Assembly (NCBI GenBank): GCA_028023455.1
Contig: JAQFVV010012418.1
Location: forward strand, 11,163,224 to 11,227,223
Length of the DNA: 64,000 nt
Reading direction: 5' to 3'
Source of the DNA: Epiperipatus broadwayi
Lineage: Eukaryota > Onychophora > Udeonychophora > Euonychophora > Peripatidae
Shown: in pieces, positions 22,839 to 35,700 of the stretch
Layout: every line of letters begins with the position of its first letter
Numbering within the stretch: the first letter of the stretch is position 1
The notes under the pieces: model-generated
The model's database searches: none
The model's input: only the letters and a program-made list of their open reading frames with translations
Told to the model about the DNA's origin: nothing
Position numbers and translations under genes: made by a program

Positions 22839-25800
22839 TAACCATGCCATTAGTATATTCACTTCTGGGGCAATATAATATTAAATAAAATGGGTTAACT
22901 CAGTAAATGATTACATTTGGTTAAATGCAAATAATTAATAAATAAAATATTCTGCATTAGTATTAAATGTTCCACTAGCTCAAATAATGAAAAGGTTCAG
23001 TTTATAAAATAAATAAATAAATATTTATTATATCATGAGACTTGGAAGTGAAAATACAGATGACAAGAAAGATTACATTGAGCCAATATCATACAGGATA
23101 CCACCTCAATGGCATAAGAACACTATCTCCCCTATTATTATCTCCAATAAATAAACTTATAGCATTCTTACGACTTTAATAAATCCTACTCATTAAGATT
23201 AAACTAATAATTACATCTTAATCTTTTATTTATAATCATTTAGCTCAATAAAATCTCAGGTTTATAAAATAAGTTAATTAAAATCACTGTAGTAAAACAT
23301 AATAAGGGATTTTTATGTCATACTCTACTACACTTAACTAATAACAATAAATAATAATAATATTCTTCATTGTATGAACTAATTCTGTATATCTTTTTCT
23401 TCACTACAATTTTATTACTATAATAAAATAATAAAATACTATAATCTTTTATCTTCATATAATAATGTAATAAATATGTGGTAGCATTTGGTAATCTGAA
23501 AAATATATGTGTGGCGACAGATAGCATATAATTCGATGTTACTATTATGATAACTAATTTATGACCATAAGATAATGTAAAAAATGTGATTTTTTAAATA
23601 AATAAATTAGAAGAAAAATATTAGAATTCTTAAAATAATACTTCATTCAATTCTGTGCAAAAATATTATGTTTGATTCTATTATTCTAGGTGTATCATGC
23701 GTTTTAATGGAAAAGAAACAGTCTAAACACACTAATTTTGAAAAACAAATTTAACAAAGTTTTATTATAACAATAAAATAAAATAACAATTTATTTACAA
23801 TATTTACACTGGATATCCTCAATTTGCACCGTTATACTTTTCTATTCAATTATAGTTATTAAAAACAATAGATAATTTATTTAAGTCTCCATTCTGACTT
23901 AAAATAATAATAATGAAACAATACAATTTTATTTATCTCTTTGTGATGAATCCTTATGATAAAATTACATTTCTTTATACTTATTTGAATATATCGTATC
24001 TTGAAATATTATTTCCCTATGCTTCCTTTTAAAACATCCATTGAAACATAGTACGAAAAACCCCAAATACTAATACTTATCGAAAGTATGGATCTTTTAC
24101 TAAAACAATTTTCGTTTTGCAATGTTGAAAAATACTATATAAAATATCTACTGTTAATTTATTACTAGATTATATGGACATCGATGTTTACTATACTGTG
24201 ATTATTAAATACAATATATCCTATTTAACATTACTCTAATACTGAATAGTTGTAACTATTGATGTATTCCTTATAATTTAAATAAATACAAAAATTGTAC
24301 GTATACTTATTTTATATTATTTTGATTTATAACATTATATCTTAAAATATGCAATACTCATAAAAAATTACACAAAATATTTAAAAGTTATTTAATATTT
24401 CAAAGAGCAACTTTGCTTTATTTATTTTATTCTTAAATTTATTTTTATTCCCAAAATAATTTTAAAACATATTTTATGATTCTTTATTATTTTTTATATT
24501 AGGTCCGTTGGATTTTCAATACCAACTTGAACAAACTATACTCCTTCTTACAAGTAAATGAACTTATCTTATTCAGACAATAGCATATCTTAAACTCTAT
24601 ATCATTTATTATTTCTTTACAAAATATTCAATACTATGCGATGTAGTTTCTTTGGAAATCTGAGACAGCGAATAGATGTGTAGTCCTAGGGAAGAAAACT
24701 AGAGTCTAGCTCATAGTACATATTGAATAAAAATGCCATGGCACAGTGTATCTGTAAAAAATAAAGAGGCATGACCTATTCTGTCAAATGTCCTCCACTA
24801 CTATCAATGATGTCAAAGCTATTCCTTCAGATTTATTGAAACATCAATACTTAAAGAAAATAGACAATGTCCATAAATAAATATACAACTGCAGGGTATT
24901 GTTAACTGTATTGTACACTTAAGATTATAAAAATACTATTCATATTCCCCTAAATACATCCTACCTTGATATCATCTCTTTGGCTTCATGTTCTCCATAT
25001 TACTCCCAAGTCACTATCTTATCAACATTTCCTAATAGATTTATCAAATCTTACACTGACAAATGACTAAATCACATATTCAAAATAATAAACAAAATTC
25101 AATTGTAATTTAAATGATCTCACTAATCTACAAGAAAAGCCTCCTTTACTTTCTTATTAAATACATACAAACTAGTCATATAAATACTTTGAATATCCAA
25201 TAATATTAAAGTTTTTAAAAGAATCATATAACTATTCATCATCATGTTGTGTTGTATTACTATTATGAAATTAAAGTATGCATATTCCTAGAAATAAATC
25301 CTAATCTCATAATTTAAAAGTGTTGTACAAATGTGTTTAAATATAATTCAACATTTACACTTCCATACATTATAATTCATTTGGCAATCTGCAAAAAAGA
25401 AAAACAAAAAAAATACATCATAAAATATATCAATAATCACAATAATTACCTAAGTGATATCAGCTTGTAATCACTTATGAAATCTTCATGTCCATCAATT
25501 ATAATAAACATTGCATATATGATATTCATATTTCCATACTTAAAAATGTTAACTTATTTTAAAATATCAAACTATTTTACTGTAAAATTATTATATCATT
25601 AGTACTAATTAATGTTCATGTTCCTACTCTTCTAATTAAAAATAATATAACACTTTAAAAAAAATAATAAATAAAAATTAAGACTATAATTAGGTAAATC
25701 TTCAATTGAGACAAATTTTTCTTTATAAAGTTCCATTTTTTTTTATTTTCTCAAGAGTTCTTTTTTTTTAAATGTTCTCCTCAAGAGCAATTTTAAAAAC

Positions 25801-26481
25801 TCCCCCATTGCTAAGCTTCTCTTGCTTGATGATGAACAAGACAAAACTGTTTCAGGTGGTGAGCAAGGTTTAAAATGAATAATAAAAAAATAATTAAATT
25901 ATGATGTCTTAAAAATCTTGAAAAACTAATGAAATAATCATTGATCCATTCTGGAAAAGTTCATAGAATAATAGTTTATGGTTTCTATTGTCCAGAATGA
26001 TGATTATTAAAATAATAATAAAATCATATTATTGAAAAATAATGACTCAAATCTTTTATTCCAGAATATTCTGTATTGGCTTGGTGATTTATCATGTTTC
26101 GGTAATATTAACTACGGGAAATTTGGATAAACTTCTTGCGCAATATAAAATGTTTCCATAAACTCCATATTTCTGTTTTACTCACATATTCCATTTCTTT
26201 ATAGGTTTATTCTTTAGGATAATTTTACTGTTTATTATCCATTTATAACTGTTTCATTATGGTTTTAAAATTATCAGTTTGAAATAATTTTTATCAAAAA
26301 TGCGTATAGCCCTATATAACTTAGGTTTTATTACATACGCTTTTCCAAAAATCCTTTCCATTAATTTTTTACTTATGATAGTTTTTTTTCTTGAAAATAT
26401 TTATAATGTTTTCTTCAAAAAGGATAAAACATTCATTTCTATAGCATTTTTCCCCATAAATTAATACAAAAACTTGTCTTA

Positions 26482-26712
26482 TTACTTATTGGACTTCAGC
26501 ATGATAATCTTGCCATTATATAAAAAAAATGCGTATTTCATTTTTAATCTGCAAGTAGCCTTTCTGCTAAGCTTTCTGTACAATGTCCAAAACAGTACTT
26601 TACTTACTGGAATAGTTCTTTTGGTCAGTAATACCAACATTATATTCACAATTATTATACTTATTTTTAAAATATTATTAATTAAATACATTTTACTTAT
26701 TGGCATTTCCAT
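26482..26712 (-). CDS. Possible small ORF in left palindrome arm
   Basis: A 76-codon frame beginning MEMPISKMY, rich in Ile and Leu, lies about 290 bp downstream (minus strand) of a CCAAT/TATA-like region. Its start position corresponds to the ATG of the 59-codon frame in the other arm (32,570), and flanking DNA is alignable (CAGTAA..ATGGAA). The encoded peptides agree only weakly (L.L.T.R..I), so this may be a relic rather than a working gene. No domain is recognised. Confidence 0.25.
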   Translation of the reverse strand: MEMPISKMYLINNILKISIIIVNIMLVLLTKRTIPVSKVLFWTLYRKLSRKATCRLKMKYAFFLYNGKIIMLKSNK

Positions 26713-26929
26713 ATTTTTACTGCTAAGTTATATTAAGCTTTGACGAGTAATCCTGGTAAAAGGGAACTTTAAATTAGCAATGCATATTTTTAATAAAGTT
26801 ACTAAAATATATTTATTCTACACTCTTTTTGCAAATACTTTTAAATAAATATCCTATTAGTTTTGCAAATAAATTATATGAGAGCACTAAAAATTGACTA
26901 AAATAAAAAATTTTAAGATTACTTTTTAC

Positions 26930-27012
26930 ATCGATCACCAACAACTTTGATCACCCCTTGACACCAATCATGCAAGAGTATTTATACCCTCCAAAATACC
27001 TCATCCTATTGG
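26930..27012 (-). promoter_or_regulatory. CCAAT and TATA-like motifs, left arm
   Basis: On the minus strand CCACCAATAGGA is followed about 30 bp later by GGGTATAAATAC, a good eukaryotic core-promoter arrangement. The other arm has ACCAATCAAAGG at 32,311 in the equivalent place. The direction is away from the palindrome centre. This is a motif reading only. Confidence 0.4.
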
Positions 27013-27947
27013 TGGATTCTTACTTTTTATTTGATACTGAATTAGCATATTGTTACAATCTTACACAATTAAATTTAAAAAATAAAGGATGACACATTAT
27101 AATTTCAAATATTATTTAAACATATTAATCTTAAATCGATTATTATACCTTACTAAAATTAATTAAACATTTAAAATGACTTTTAAAAACAATATTTTAT
27201 AAATTTATCCCACCTTTAATATTTAATTTATCTATTTTATTTTAAAACAAAATATTTTATTTTTTATTAGCTGTACTCGTCTTATAATATTATTTAAAAC
27301 ATGTTATAATGACTGATTTAATATTTGCTTTTATGATAGGTAAATAAATGTATCCAATTCTATAATGCAATTTTTAAAATATTTGCAAGCATGTGTGTAT
27401 AGCCATATATTATACAAGTCACATGACTAATAGCTGAGACAGATTGTATCCGATTTTCTGCTTGAAAATAAATAATAAATTGCAACACTTATATTAAATA
27501 AAATAATATAATAATACAAAATTTGGAAGAATAATTTGGAAAATATAGAATTAAATATAACTTTTACTACCATAAAACTTACTTTTAAAATATATGATAT
27601 TAATTATAATTATTAAATATAATTTATAATTTTTAAATAAAGCATTTATTTAACTATAAGTTTAAACTATTAAAATTTAACTTTTAAACAGACTTTAAAC
27701 ATTTATGGCTGCGTTATTTATTATGGCCAGCTTTTCCAACCATATGTAATTAATATTTTTAGCTTTGTTTAAATGTTTTAAGGTTATTCATTATAATTTT
27801 ATGCATTACGTAATTTTATTTAGCTTCAAATTGTACTTTTAAGATATTATCAACACAATATAACTATCACCAAAGAGAACACATTCTAAAATTTAAATTT
27901 TTTAATAATTTACTGTAATGAGCTGATTCTGACCTATAGAAAAGGGC

Positions 27948-27949
<2 letters not shown>

Positions 27950-28020
<71 letters not shown>
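27950..28020. repeat. (AT)n microsatellite
   Basis: About 35 AT units at the inner edge of the left palindrome arm; the GIY-YIG inverted-repeat element starts immediately after it. Confidence 0.95.
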
Positions 28021-28021
<1 letters not shown>

Positions 28022-28024
<3 letters not shown>

Positions 28025-28979
28025 CTTTAAAATGAAATATATTCAATTTATAGACAACAAAATACTTAAAATATATAAATCATAAATTTATTAATATCTA
28101 ATCAATTTTCATTTAAAAATGACCTTATCAAGATAGGCTTACATTAAATGATAAAGATGCAATGGAGCAAAAATTGAAAATCCAAGATGAATACATTGAA
28201 TATGGTTATAATAGTAAAATTGTAAGAAATATTTTAATAAATGAAAATAGGTATAAAAAAGTTAGCAATAAAAATGAAAGAAAAAATAAGAAATGGATTT
28301 CTATTCAATATTCTAAGGATGTATATGAAATTCTAAATGATAGAAAAGAAAACATAAATCTTAATATAGGTATTGGATGGAAAAATAGTAAATCTTAAAA
28401 AAAAACTAGGAAGTAATTCTAAAATAAAAAATTATAAGAATGATAGAATAGGAATAGTTTATAAAATTATTTGTAAAAGATGCAAGATGATATACATAGG
28501 TCAGTCAGAAAAAAATAAGATAGAAAGAGGTAAAGAGCATGACAAAGCTATAAATAGAAAAGATATTAAATCAGGTCTATTTTGCCATTTTTAGAAACAA
28601 GACACATTATGAATTGTGAAGAAAATATTGAAGTCATCAAATATTGTAAAAATTATAAAGAAAGAAAAGTATATGAAACATTGTATATACATGAAAATAA
28701 AGAAAAATGTATGAATTTAGTACAAGGATTGGTAAAGTTAGGTGGAAAATGGTCATTAAATAAAAATTGGAAAATATGAAAACATCTTTATTGTTAAGTT
28801 TGACCTGTAGATGATGTGTTAAGATGATATGTAAATCACATGAATTTTTTTCAATTGTTATAATATCTTGATAAGGTTCATTTTTGAACGAAAATCGATT
28901 AGATATTAATAAATTTATTATTTATATATTTTAAGTATTTTGTTGTCTATAAATTGAATATATTTCATTTTAAAGAATA
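28022..28979 (+). mobile_element. GIY-YIG cassette between ~115-bp inverted repeats (no. 2)
   Basis: Left arm 28,022-28,136 and right arm 28,865-28,979 are near-identical inverted copies with termini ATTCTTTAAAATG; only a handful of differences were seen over about 115 bp. The 730-bp centre encodes, on the plus strand, the RT-endonuclease linker and GIY-YIG domain of a Penelope-like element, but no RT core. Both arms contain the motif TTGATAAGG...GAACGAAAA, resembling a degenerate hammerhead-ribozyme core. The likely origin is a 5'-truncated Penelope-like element with an inverted copy of its 3' end at the 5' side. The arms' high mutual identity suggests it is younger than cassette no. 1. Confidence 0.8.
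28162..28779 (+). pseudogene. Penelope-type linker and GIY-YIG endonuclease (frameshifted)
   Basis: Three overlapping frames (28,162-28,398; 28,373-28,594; 28,582-28,779) together read as one C-terminal Penelope protein. KWISIQYSKDVYEIL matches the linker region that follows the RT thumb. GIVYKIICKRCKMIYIGQS contains the GIY motif, a C-x2-C pair and the YIG motif; ERGKEHDKAI follows, then FLETRHIMNCEENIEVI (His block), YETLYIHE with the presumed catalytic Glu, and GGKWSLN at the end. A +1 shift lies in an A-run near 28,396 and a second near 28,585. The start codon at 28,162 may be fortuitous because the natural protein would begin upstream in RT. Confidence 0.75.
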
Positions 28980-31450
28980 GTATATTAGAAAGACAACATA
29001 ATGGTTTTGTAATGCCATCATTGTGATATATATATATATATATATATCACAATGATGGCATATATATATATATACAAAGAGAAAAAAAAGATCTATATAT
29101 TTTATCTTTATGCAAAGAATCTCTTTCTATTCTTGCAATATAAAAGAATACTCCAAACAAGGATTTTAATTTGTCTACAAAATATCAATTCCCCTATAAT
29201 TTCACATATTGTTATATGCATCAAATCTAGAATTTTTTAAGTCGGAATTCATTAATTTTTTTAATGTTATTTTTCTTTATTAAGATAGTCTGTATATTTA
29301 TGATTAAATATATATGAAGTTTTTCAAAATATGCAGACACATTTTTGTTTTACCACAAATACTGCTGCTAATGTACAATAGAGTTCATTTTACTAATAAA
29401 GTTCTTTTTAAAAACTTCTATGGATTATCTATAAATAAATATCTTTGAAGATTGGTATTATTAATCAGTTGTTTTTTATGTCTTAGTTAAAGGTTAATAT
29501 CAGAGCATTGAGACATCATTTCTTTGCTACAGCAGCCAACAAGTTATTATTTACGGTTTTATTATAAGTCTGGGCAAGTTATCCATGTCTGTTACACACT
29601 AGGTGGTTCGAAATTGATGAGCTAATGCATATCTGGATTCCTTAGCTACTTATTTTGAGAAATCCATAGAATAAATATGATTAGTATTGTGATAAATGGG
29701 AAATGTAGTGAAAAGTACATTTTTCACACTGCCAACTGGTAGCTTTCTTCCTGATATTATAATGAAGAATAAAAAAAATTCCATTAATGAAATCAGGTTT
29801 TATTTTTAGATATTGGTATTGTCTATTTAATTCATCAAGTTTATTTTCTATAGAGAATTTTCATAACGGAATTGTCTTTGATGTGATGTCACTATCTGTA
29901 AAAGTTAAAAACTCTAAAATACATGTGTTGGAAATGCTTTTTAGAACCTTGGCATATTGTATCCATTTCCTTATCAAAAGTCACATTTTTCAAAAGCTAT
30001 TTGTTCCATCTGATAGGGTGTTTTTCAACGACATCTTTGACGTTTTCACTTTCCGTTCCCTGCCCTTAATTACTTGTGAATTCTATGGAAAATAAATTGC
30101 TTAACAAATTATATCAGAGAAAATAAACTGCTTAACAAATGATATTTTTAAATATATGATTTAAATTTTTTTTTATCACAATTAATTTGTGTGTAAATTT
30201 TAATTTCATCATTAGTGAAATACTTGGCATTTAAATATTTACATAAGATTTCACAATCACGTTTATATAGAAGTTAAATATGAAAATTATTTAATTTCTC
30301 GCTCTGAATTATTCCCAAAGTCCTTACGAAACTCCTTTACTATTTTTTTTTATGGAGTCAAAATTTTAAATGTTCAAAATAATTAAATAATTAAGCAATG
30401 AAAATGTATCCCTTCCACAGATACACCTGCACGCATAAATATATATGTAATAGAATACTTTCTGTACCTTATATATATATATATATATATATAATTCAAG
30501 AATAAGACTCATATTATTGTACAATAAATATTTTAAAATACTAGTTAACCCAGCATAAGGCAATAATTAACAAGAATAGAGTAGCTATTTGTTCTCATCT
30601 CTCACTAATTAATATAGAGACTTACCTAAAACAATTTGGTTAAAGAATAAATATTTAAATCAATCATGCAATGTTTTAAATATCTTTCGATTTCTTTCAA
30701 TAACTGACAAACCTGAGACTTTTCTCAATTTAAACATTGTCAATAATATTCAAGATTAAGACTCATATCGTTATACTATAAATATTTAGAAATATTCTCT
30801 AGTCTAGCATACGCCATTAATTAACAAGAATAGAATAAAATAGCTGTCTTTTCTCATGTATCATTTATTAATATAGAGGATTGCTTAAACCCTTTTGTTA
30901 GTCTGATGCTTATAAAAATCCAGAATACATTTGGTTTTATTCATAATCAAATTTCTAGGATAACATCATGATCAACATCAACATTAGCAGTAGCCAATCA
31001 TAAATGAGTTTGGGCATTCCAACTATAACAAAAATGATGAAAAATCTACTCTAGCAGTGAGTTTTGTGATGATAATAGTAACAATCTGTGAACCATAAAT
31101 ACATCCGTATAATGAATATTCTCCATTATTCTGTTTACTTGATATTTTGACATATTATATTTTAATTTCACAGAACTCTTTCCTTTCTAAATTACTTGCA
31201 ACATTATCTCTAATTATAGCTCTTTAATGTATTCTATCTTTGTCATATCTTTCCATTGGAAACAATCAACATGGCATTTTTTTGAATATCTTTGAGATAA
31301 TTTTTATAATAAAAAAACTTCTTTCAAATTAGAAAGATATGGCTCAAGCATTTATGCTGAATCCCACATTTATTTGGAAATTCTATTTTTTGATTATAAT
31401 TTAGAATTACTTGGAATGATTTTAATGGTAAGGCATTTTTCGAAAAAATT
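28980..31450. other. AT-rich centre of the large palindrome
   Basis: No host gene is recognised. Contents: a short palindrome around (TA)n at about 29,015-29,058, where CATCATTGTGATAT meets its complement; a dispersed-repeat-like segment at 29,860-30,110 that resembles 39,290-39,460 (TTTTCACTTT, TTAATTACT, TATGGAAAATA, AAATTG); and a diverged direct duplication of about 150 bp with ~255-bp spacing (30,494-30,647 and 30,749-30,902, sharing ACTCATAT, ATTAACAAGAATAGA and TTAATATAGAG). A 102-codon frame at 29,787-30,095 has no family features. Confidence 0.5.
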
Positions 31451-31499
31451 ATATATATATATATATATATTATTTGACCATATATATATATATATATAT
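31451..31499. repeat. Paired (TA)n tracts at inner edge of right arm
   Basis: Two short AT tracts separated by about 10 bp (TTATTTGACC), mirroring the (AT)n tract at the inner edge of the left arm. Confidence 0.8.
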
Positions 31500-32304
31500 T
31501 GTGCCCTTGTCTGTAGGTCATAGGTAGGGTAGAAAGGTCAATTATTAAAAAATTTTAAATTTTAAGTTATATTTGTAAGATATATAAATAATAATAAGAG
31601 AATGAGATTTTATAGTACCATTTAAAGCTAAAAATACCTGGTAGGTAACAGTGTAATAAATTATTTTAAAAGAAAACAATTAAATAAAGCTTAATCATAT
31701 CATTGCTTATGGTTGTGAAAGCTGGCCATATAAAATAATACAGCTATAGATAGTTAAAGGTATATCAATTATTTAGTATAATATTTAAAAAACTAATAAA
31801 TTAAATAAATGAAATGTAATGTTATAATTGTATTTAAAAAATCAAATTTAATAGAGTATAATTTATTAATAAACTGTGGGATGGTGAGAATTATATTTAG
31901 TTCTACATTTTAAAATTATTTTCTAAATTTTATATAAAATATATCAGTTTTGGTAATTTAAACCAAGACGTAAATAAAAAATCATTTTTATAAAGTTAGT
32001 AGACACGTGACCGTATATTATATGCCTTCACGCACACTCTTGTTAAAATAATAATAAACTGTGTGAATTTAAAACTAGATATAATTGCTATCGATCTTTA
32101 AAGTGAAAGTTAAAAAATATTAAATATTGTTTTAATAATTATTTTAAAACTTAGATGATTTTTTTTTATATAAAATATAATTGAATTTAAAAATATTGGT
32201 ATAAATATTCCAGACATTACGTCATCAGTTCTTAACTTTAAATATCCATTCTGTTATCAAAATAAAATGAATAAATTGTTCGCGCTAAAATAAATATTAA
32301 CCAA

Positions 32305-32325
32305 TCAAAGGATGTAAAATTAAGA
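32305..32325 (+). promoter_or_regulatory. CCAAT-like motif, right arm
   Basis: ACCAATCAAAGG about 260 bp upstream of the ATG at 32,570. The spacing resembles that in the opposite arm (about 290 bp). A TATA-like element is less clear here than on the left arm. Confidence 0.35.
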
Positions 32326-32569
32326 GACAAAAATCTAAGAATTATACAGAGCGGGAGAAGTAATGTGTAAGTGAAGGAAAAAAGTAACACATTTTGATAG
32401 CTGATAACATCGTAGCGAAAAAGTAATATAAATTTATAATTTCGTATTATTCTAAAAGTTATTCGGTAACATATAATATATTTTTGACTGCAAAGACATG
32501 AATTTCTAATTTTATAAGTGATCTTACCAGGAAATTTTATTCAAATTTAACCAGAAAGCCTACAGTAAC

Positions 32570-32749
32570 ATGGAAGTACAAGAAAAAATATTTAAAGTGA
32601 TTGCTGAAAGAAAAATAATTGGAAATCATCTTAATGCCACATTATTTGTGAGCAACCAGAAACTTAATCTTATAACTGAAAGGAATACAATTGGGACGAT
32701 ATGTGAAAATCTGAAAAAGAAGCTGCTGTTCGTCAAGAACAATTTATGA
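32570..32749 (+). CDS. Possible 59-codon ORF in right palindrome arm
   Basis: ATG-initiated frame with a charged composition (MEVQEKIFKVIAERK at the start, ENLKKKLLF near the end), stop at 32,747-32,749. The start aligns with the start of the 76-codon frame in the left arm. It could be a first coding exon or a remnant of a longer protein; no domain is recognised and the peptide is short, so confidence is low. Confidence 0.25.
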   Translation: MEVQEKIFKVIAERKIIGNHLNATLFVSNQKLNLITERNTIGTICENLKKKLLFVKNNL

Positions 32750-35700
32750 CGATAAATTTACAGAGCTATTTTAAAACTAAGTTATACTTCTCTATGAACA
32801 AAATTTTAATATGCGTTCTAGTACTAAGAAAATAATAATGAAGAAAAGTGTTTATGTTTAAAGGGAAACAGTATTAAGATATATTTCCAGAATTGTGAAA
32901 TAAAGGAAAGTAAAAAGATTAAAGTGCTATAAATATTTTATGGCAAGGTGCCTAAAACTTTATCTTATGAGAAAAAATATTATAAAGTATTCAATGAAAT
33001 AATGCTTGATCAAAGAAATATAAAATTAAATGACTAAATAAAAATGGATCCATGGAAACCAAAATTTTATTGAAGATTTTAAAAGTCCGTACAAGATGCA
33101 TCGGGGGAAACCAGACGCGCGGGAAAAAGCTAGCAGACTATGTTGAAGGAGATATCAAAAGTTAATAATTGTATAAAATATTGAGAAAATTAAGGATCAT
33201 CGTTTATGAAGATTATTAAACAGTTATTTTTTTTATAGAACATTAAGTGACTGAAAGAAAAAATAAAGTATATTTTTTTTTTTAGCTTTACAATGAACAA
33301 TTTTCAAGCAAGTTCGACAAAGCAGTATCGTAAATATGATTTAAATATTTTATTTGATTGTATTAAAATATAAAAATTCTATATTAGCTTAGGGAAACAT
33401 ATAAACATGAATTTAAGAATAATGAGATTTTAAATATAATAGCTTAATAGAATGATAGAAATATTCTTATAAAATAAAATGTATGTATGGAAGTTTTAAA
33501 TATCTACAAGAAGTAATGGAATGGTGAAGCCTTCAGAATACGATCAAGAAGATAGAGATCGTTTTGGGTAATTTTGATATTATTGACAATGTATAATGTA
33601 TTTTTTTAGGTCATCTATTAATGAAGAATGATGTATGAAAGTTTTTAAATTATAAGTACACATTTTATCCAACATTAAAACATATATTTGAGATAGTAGT
33701 AATTTTAAATGTGCATGCAATAAGTTGTTTTAAAAATATAATTAATAATAAGTATCATAATAATTATGTGATTCTTTTGAACTTTTATGTTTGCAAAATC
33801 TTCAGATAATTTTAAAATAGTTGGTATATTATAAATATACGAGATAAGTAGTAAAAGATTTTCTTAAGAATAGCTGTATAGTTTGAACTAAAAATGAATT
33901 TTATTATTGTTAGAAATGTAGACAGAAAATTGTCGATGTACTGCATAGATAAATCTAGAGAAATAAAATCGGATAGTGACTTGGTAGTACTGGTGTAGAG
34001 GAAACCAAGATGATGTTTTTTGCCAAGAAATAAGAAAAATCAAATAATTGGATCATAGTATTTTGTGTGATTTCAGTATAGCTAACTAAGTCCTATCACT
34101 GAACACATATATTTTGGACAGTGTTTTTTACGTATCTTTGAAACTTTTTGATGTTATATAAAGCTGAAGGAATAGCTTTAGCATCACTCCTATAGTAGAG
34201 GTGGATAGACAGATAAAGGTCACTCCTCTATGGTGTTCTTTAAATTCACTGTGCCATCATTGTCAAGTTTTATGACGGATAATATTCTAGCTGTTTTGAT
34301 CCTGCGCATCTATTTTCGCTATCCTTGTTTCATGAATATACATCGTCAGAAAGATATTTTTATAGAAATGATACATAAAATAGAAATGAGGCTAGGTTGT
34401 CGTTATGTAAGAATAGTTTATTTACTAGAATGATTTAGAATTGTTATTTTAAAAGTGAAAGTATAAATGTCATAAAGAGATGAAGAATCATATGATATAG
34501 TTTTAAAAAGTAATTCGGAAAAGAATATAAGATTTTTTTTAAGGGAAATCTAAAACAAAGTTTTAAGTGATAATAAAAATTTAATATTTTATATGATATT
34601 TAAAAATAGAGATTGCATGTTGGTTGAAAAATGATTCAATAATGTGTAACAGATATATGTATTTGTGCATGTTGTGTTAATGATTATAATTACCATACGA
34701 AGCAAAGGCTTGGATAAGTATTGGATTAATAATTATTGTATAGTCAATAATAAAACGGAACATCAAAATGTCAAGAAGGGTTTGAATCTTTGGGATTCCA
34801 TACGAATAATAATATAAAATAGAATTTTATGATTTTGTATAATTTTTACTACGAAGGTAAAAAAAATTTTGTAAAAAAAAAAAAATAATTTTAAAATTAA
34901 TAGAGATATAAAGTAGTAATGATAATTATTGATAGATACATTTTTGTAACAAGCTCAACTAAAATCAAATATCTAATAATAATAATACTGTATAAGAGTT
35001 AAAAATAAAATAAGTAGAAATTTAATGTTAAGAGATAAACTAGTAAAGTAATTTTTGTAACAGGAAAGTAGGGATATCCGATGTACATAATGTAAATATT
35101 GTTATTTGTATAATTATTAATAAACTATGTTGTAAATTTATTTGTAAGCTTCGTGTCTTAGTTATATTATTTCTCCACATAGAATGCATGATATCGCAAT
35201 ACACATTTATAATTGCAACAGACATATAATTTTGCACAAAGTAGATAAACATAAAAGTGTTATAATAATTTTTGAAAATTTATTTGTATGATAAAATTAA
35301 AGGATTATAATTATATCGTTTATTGGTCATAAGTTGGTTGCCACAATATTAAAATAAATTATATGCTAATATTACAACACGTATTTTGATTGTCAGATTA
35401 TTAAATACTACCACGAACGTAATATTTATTTATTGATTTCATTTAAGAATAAATAGAATTACATTATACTATTATTATCATTATTTTTATTTATTATTGT
35501 TAGTTGTTACGTAGTGAATTTATGACATAAAATTCCCTTCTCATAGTTTACTACCGTAATTTAAATCAGTTTAAATGCAATTTATGAACCTGAGATTTAT
35601 TTGATTTAATTTTATTTCATTTATTTTCTTAAATTATTTAATTGAGCTAGATTATTATTATAAAGAATAATAAGATATGATTATTATCTTAATCGTAATG

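Larger units (their letters stand above)
22840..27950 (-). repeat. Large palindrome, left arm (unknown ~5 kb unit)
   Basis: Read on the minus strand, this segment is colinear over its whole length with 31,498-35,950. Matching blocks include GTGCCCTT..CT.TAGGTCA at the inner end; GCTGGCCATA near 27,725 and 31,722; the CCAAT/TATA-like region (27,010-26,930); CTTACCAGGA near 26,750 and 32,525; CTGAAGGAATAGCTTT near 24,820 and 34,165; GATATCC..GTAAATATTGT near 23,815 and 35,070; and GTGTTCTTATGCCATTG near 23,120 and 35,750. Divergence is substantial, with many indels. It is bounded by (AT)n on both sides. The unit's identity is unknown; it could be an old element or a duplicated multi-exon gene, now decayed. 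Confidence 0.7.

Noticed and set aside
26474-26743. 89-codon plus-strand hydrophobic ORF
   Set aside because: Hydrophobicity is expected from AT-rich sequence, and the aligned ATG in the other palindrome arm supports the opposite strand if any.
29787-30095. 102-codon ORF
   Set aside because: No start context, domain or conserved partner at protein level; it overlaps a likely dispersed repeat.
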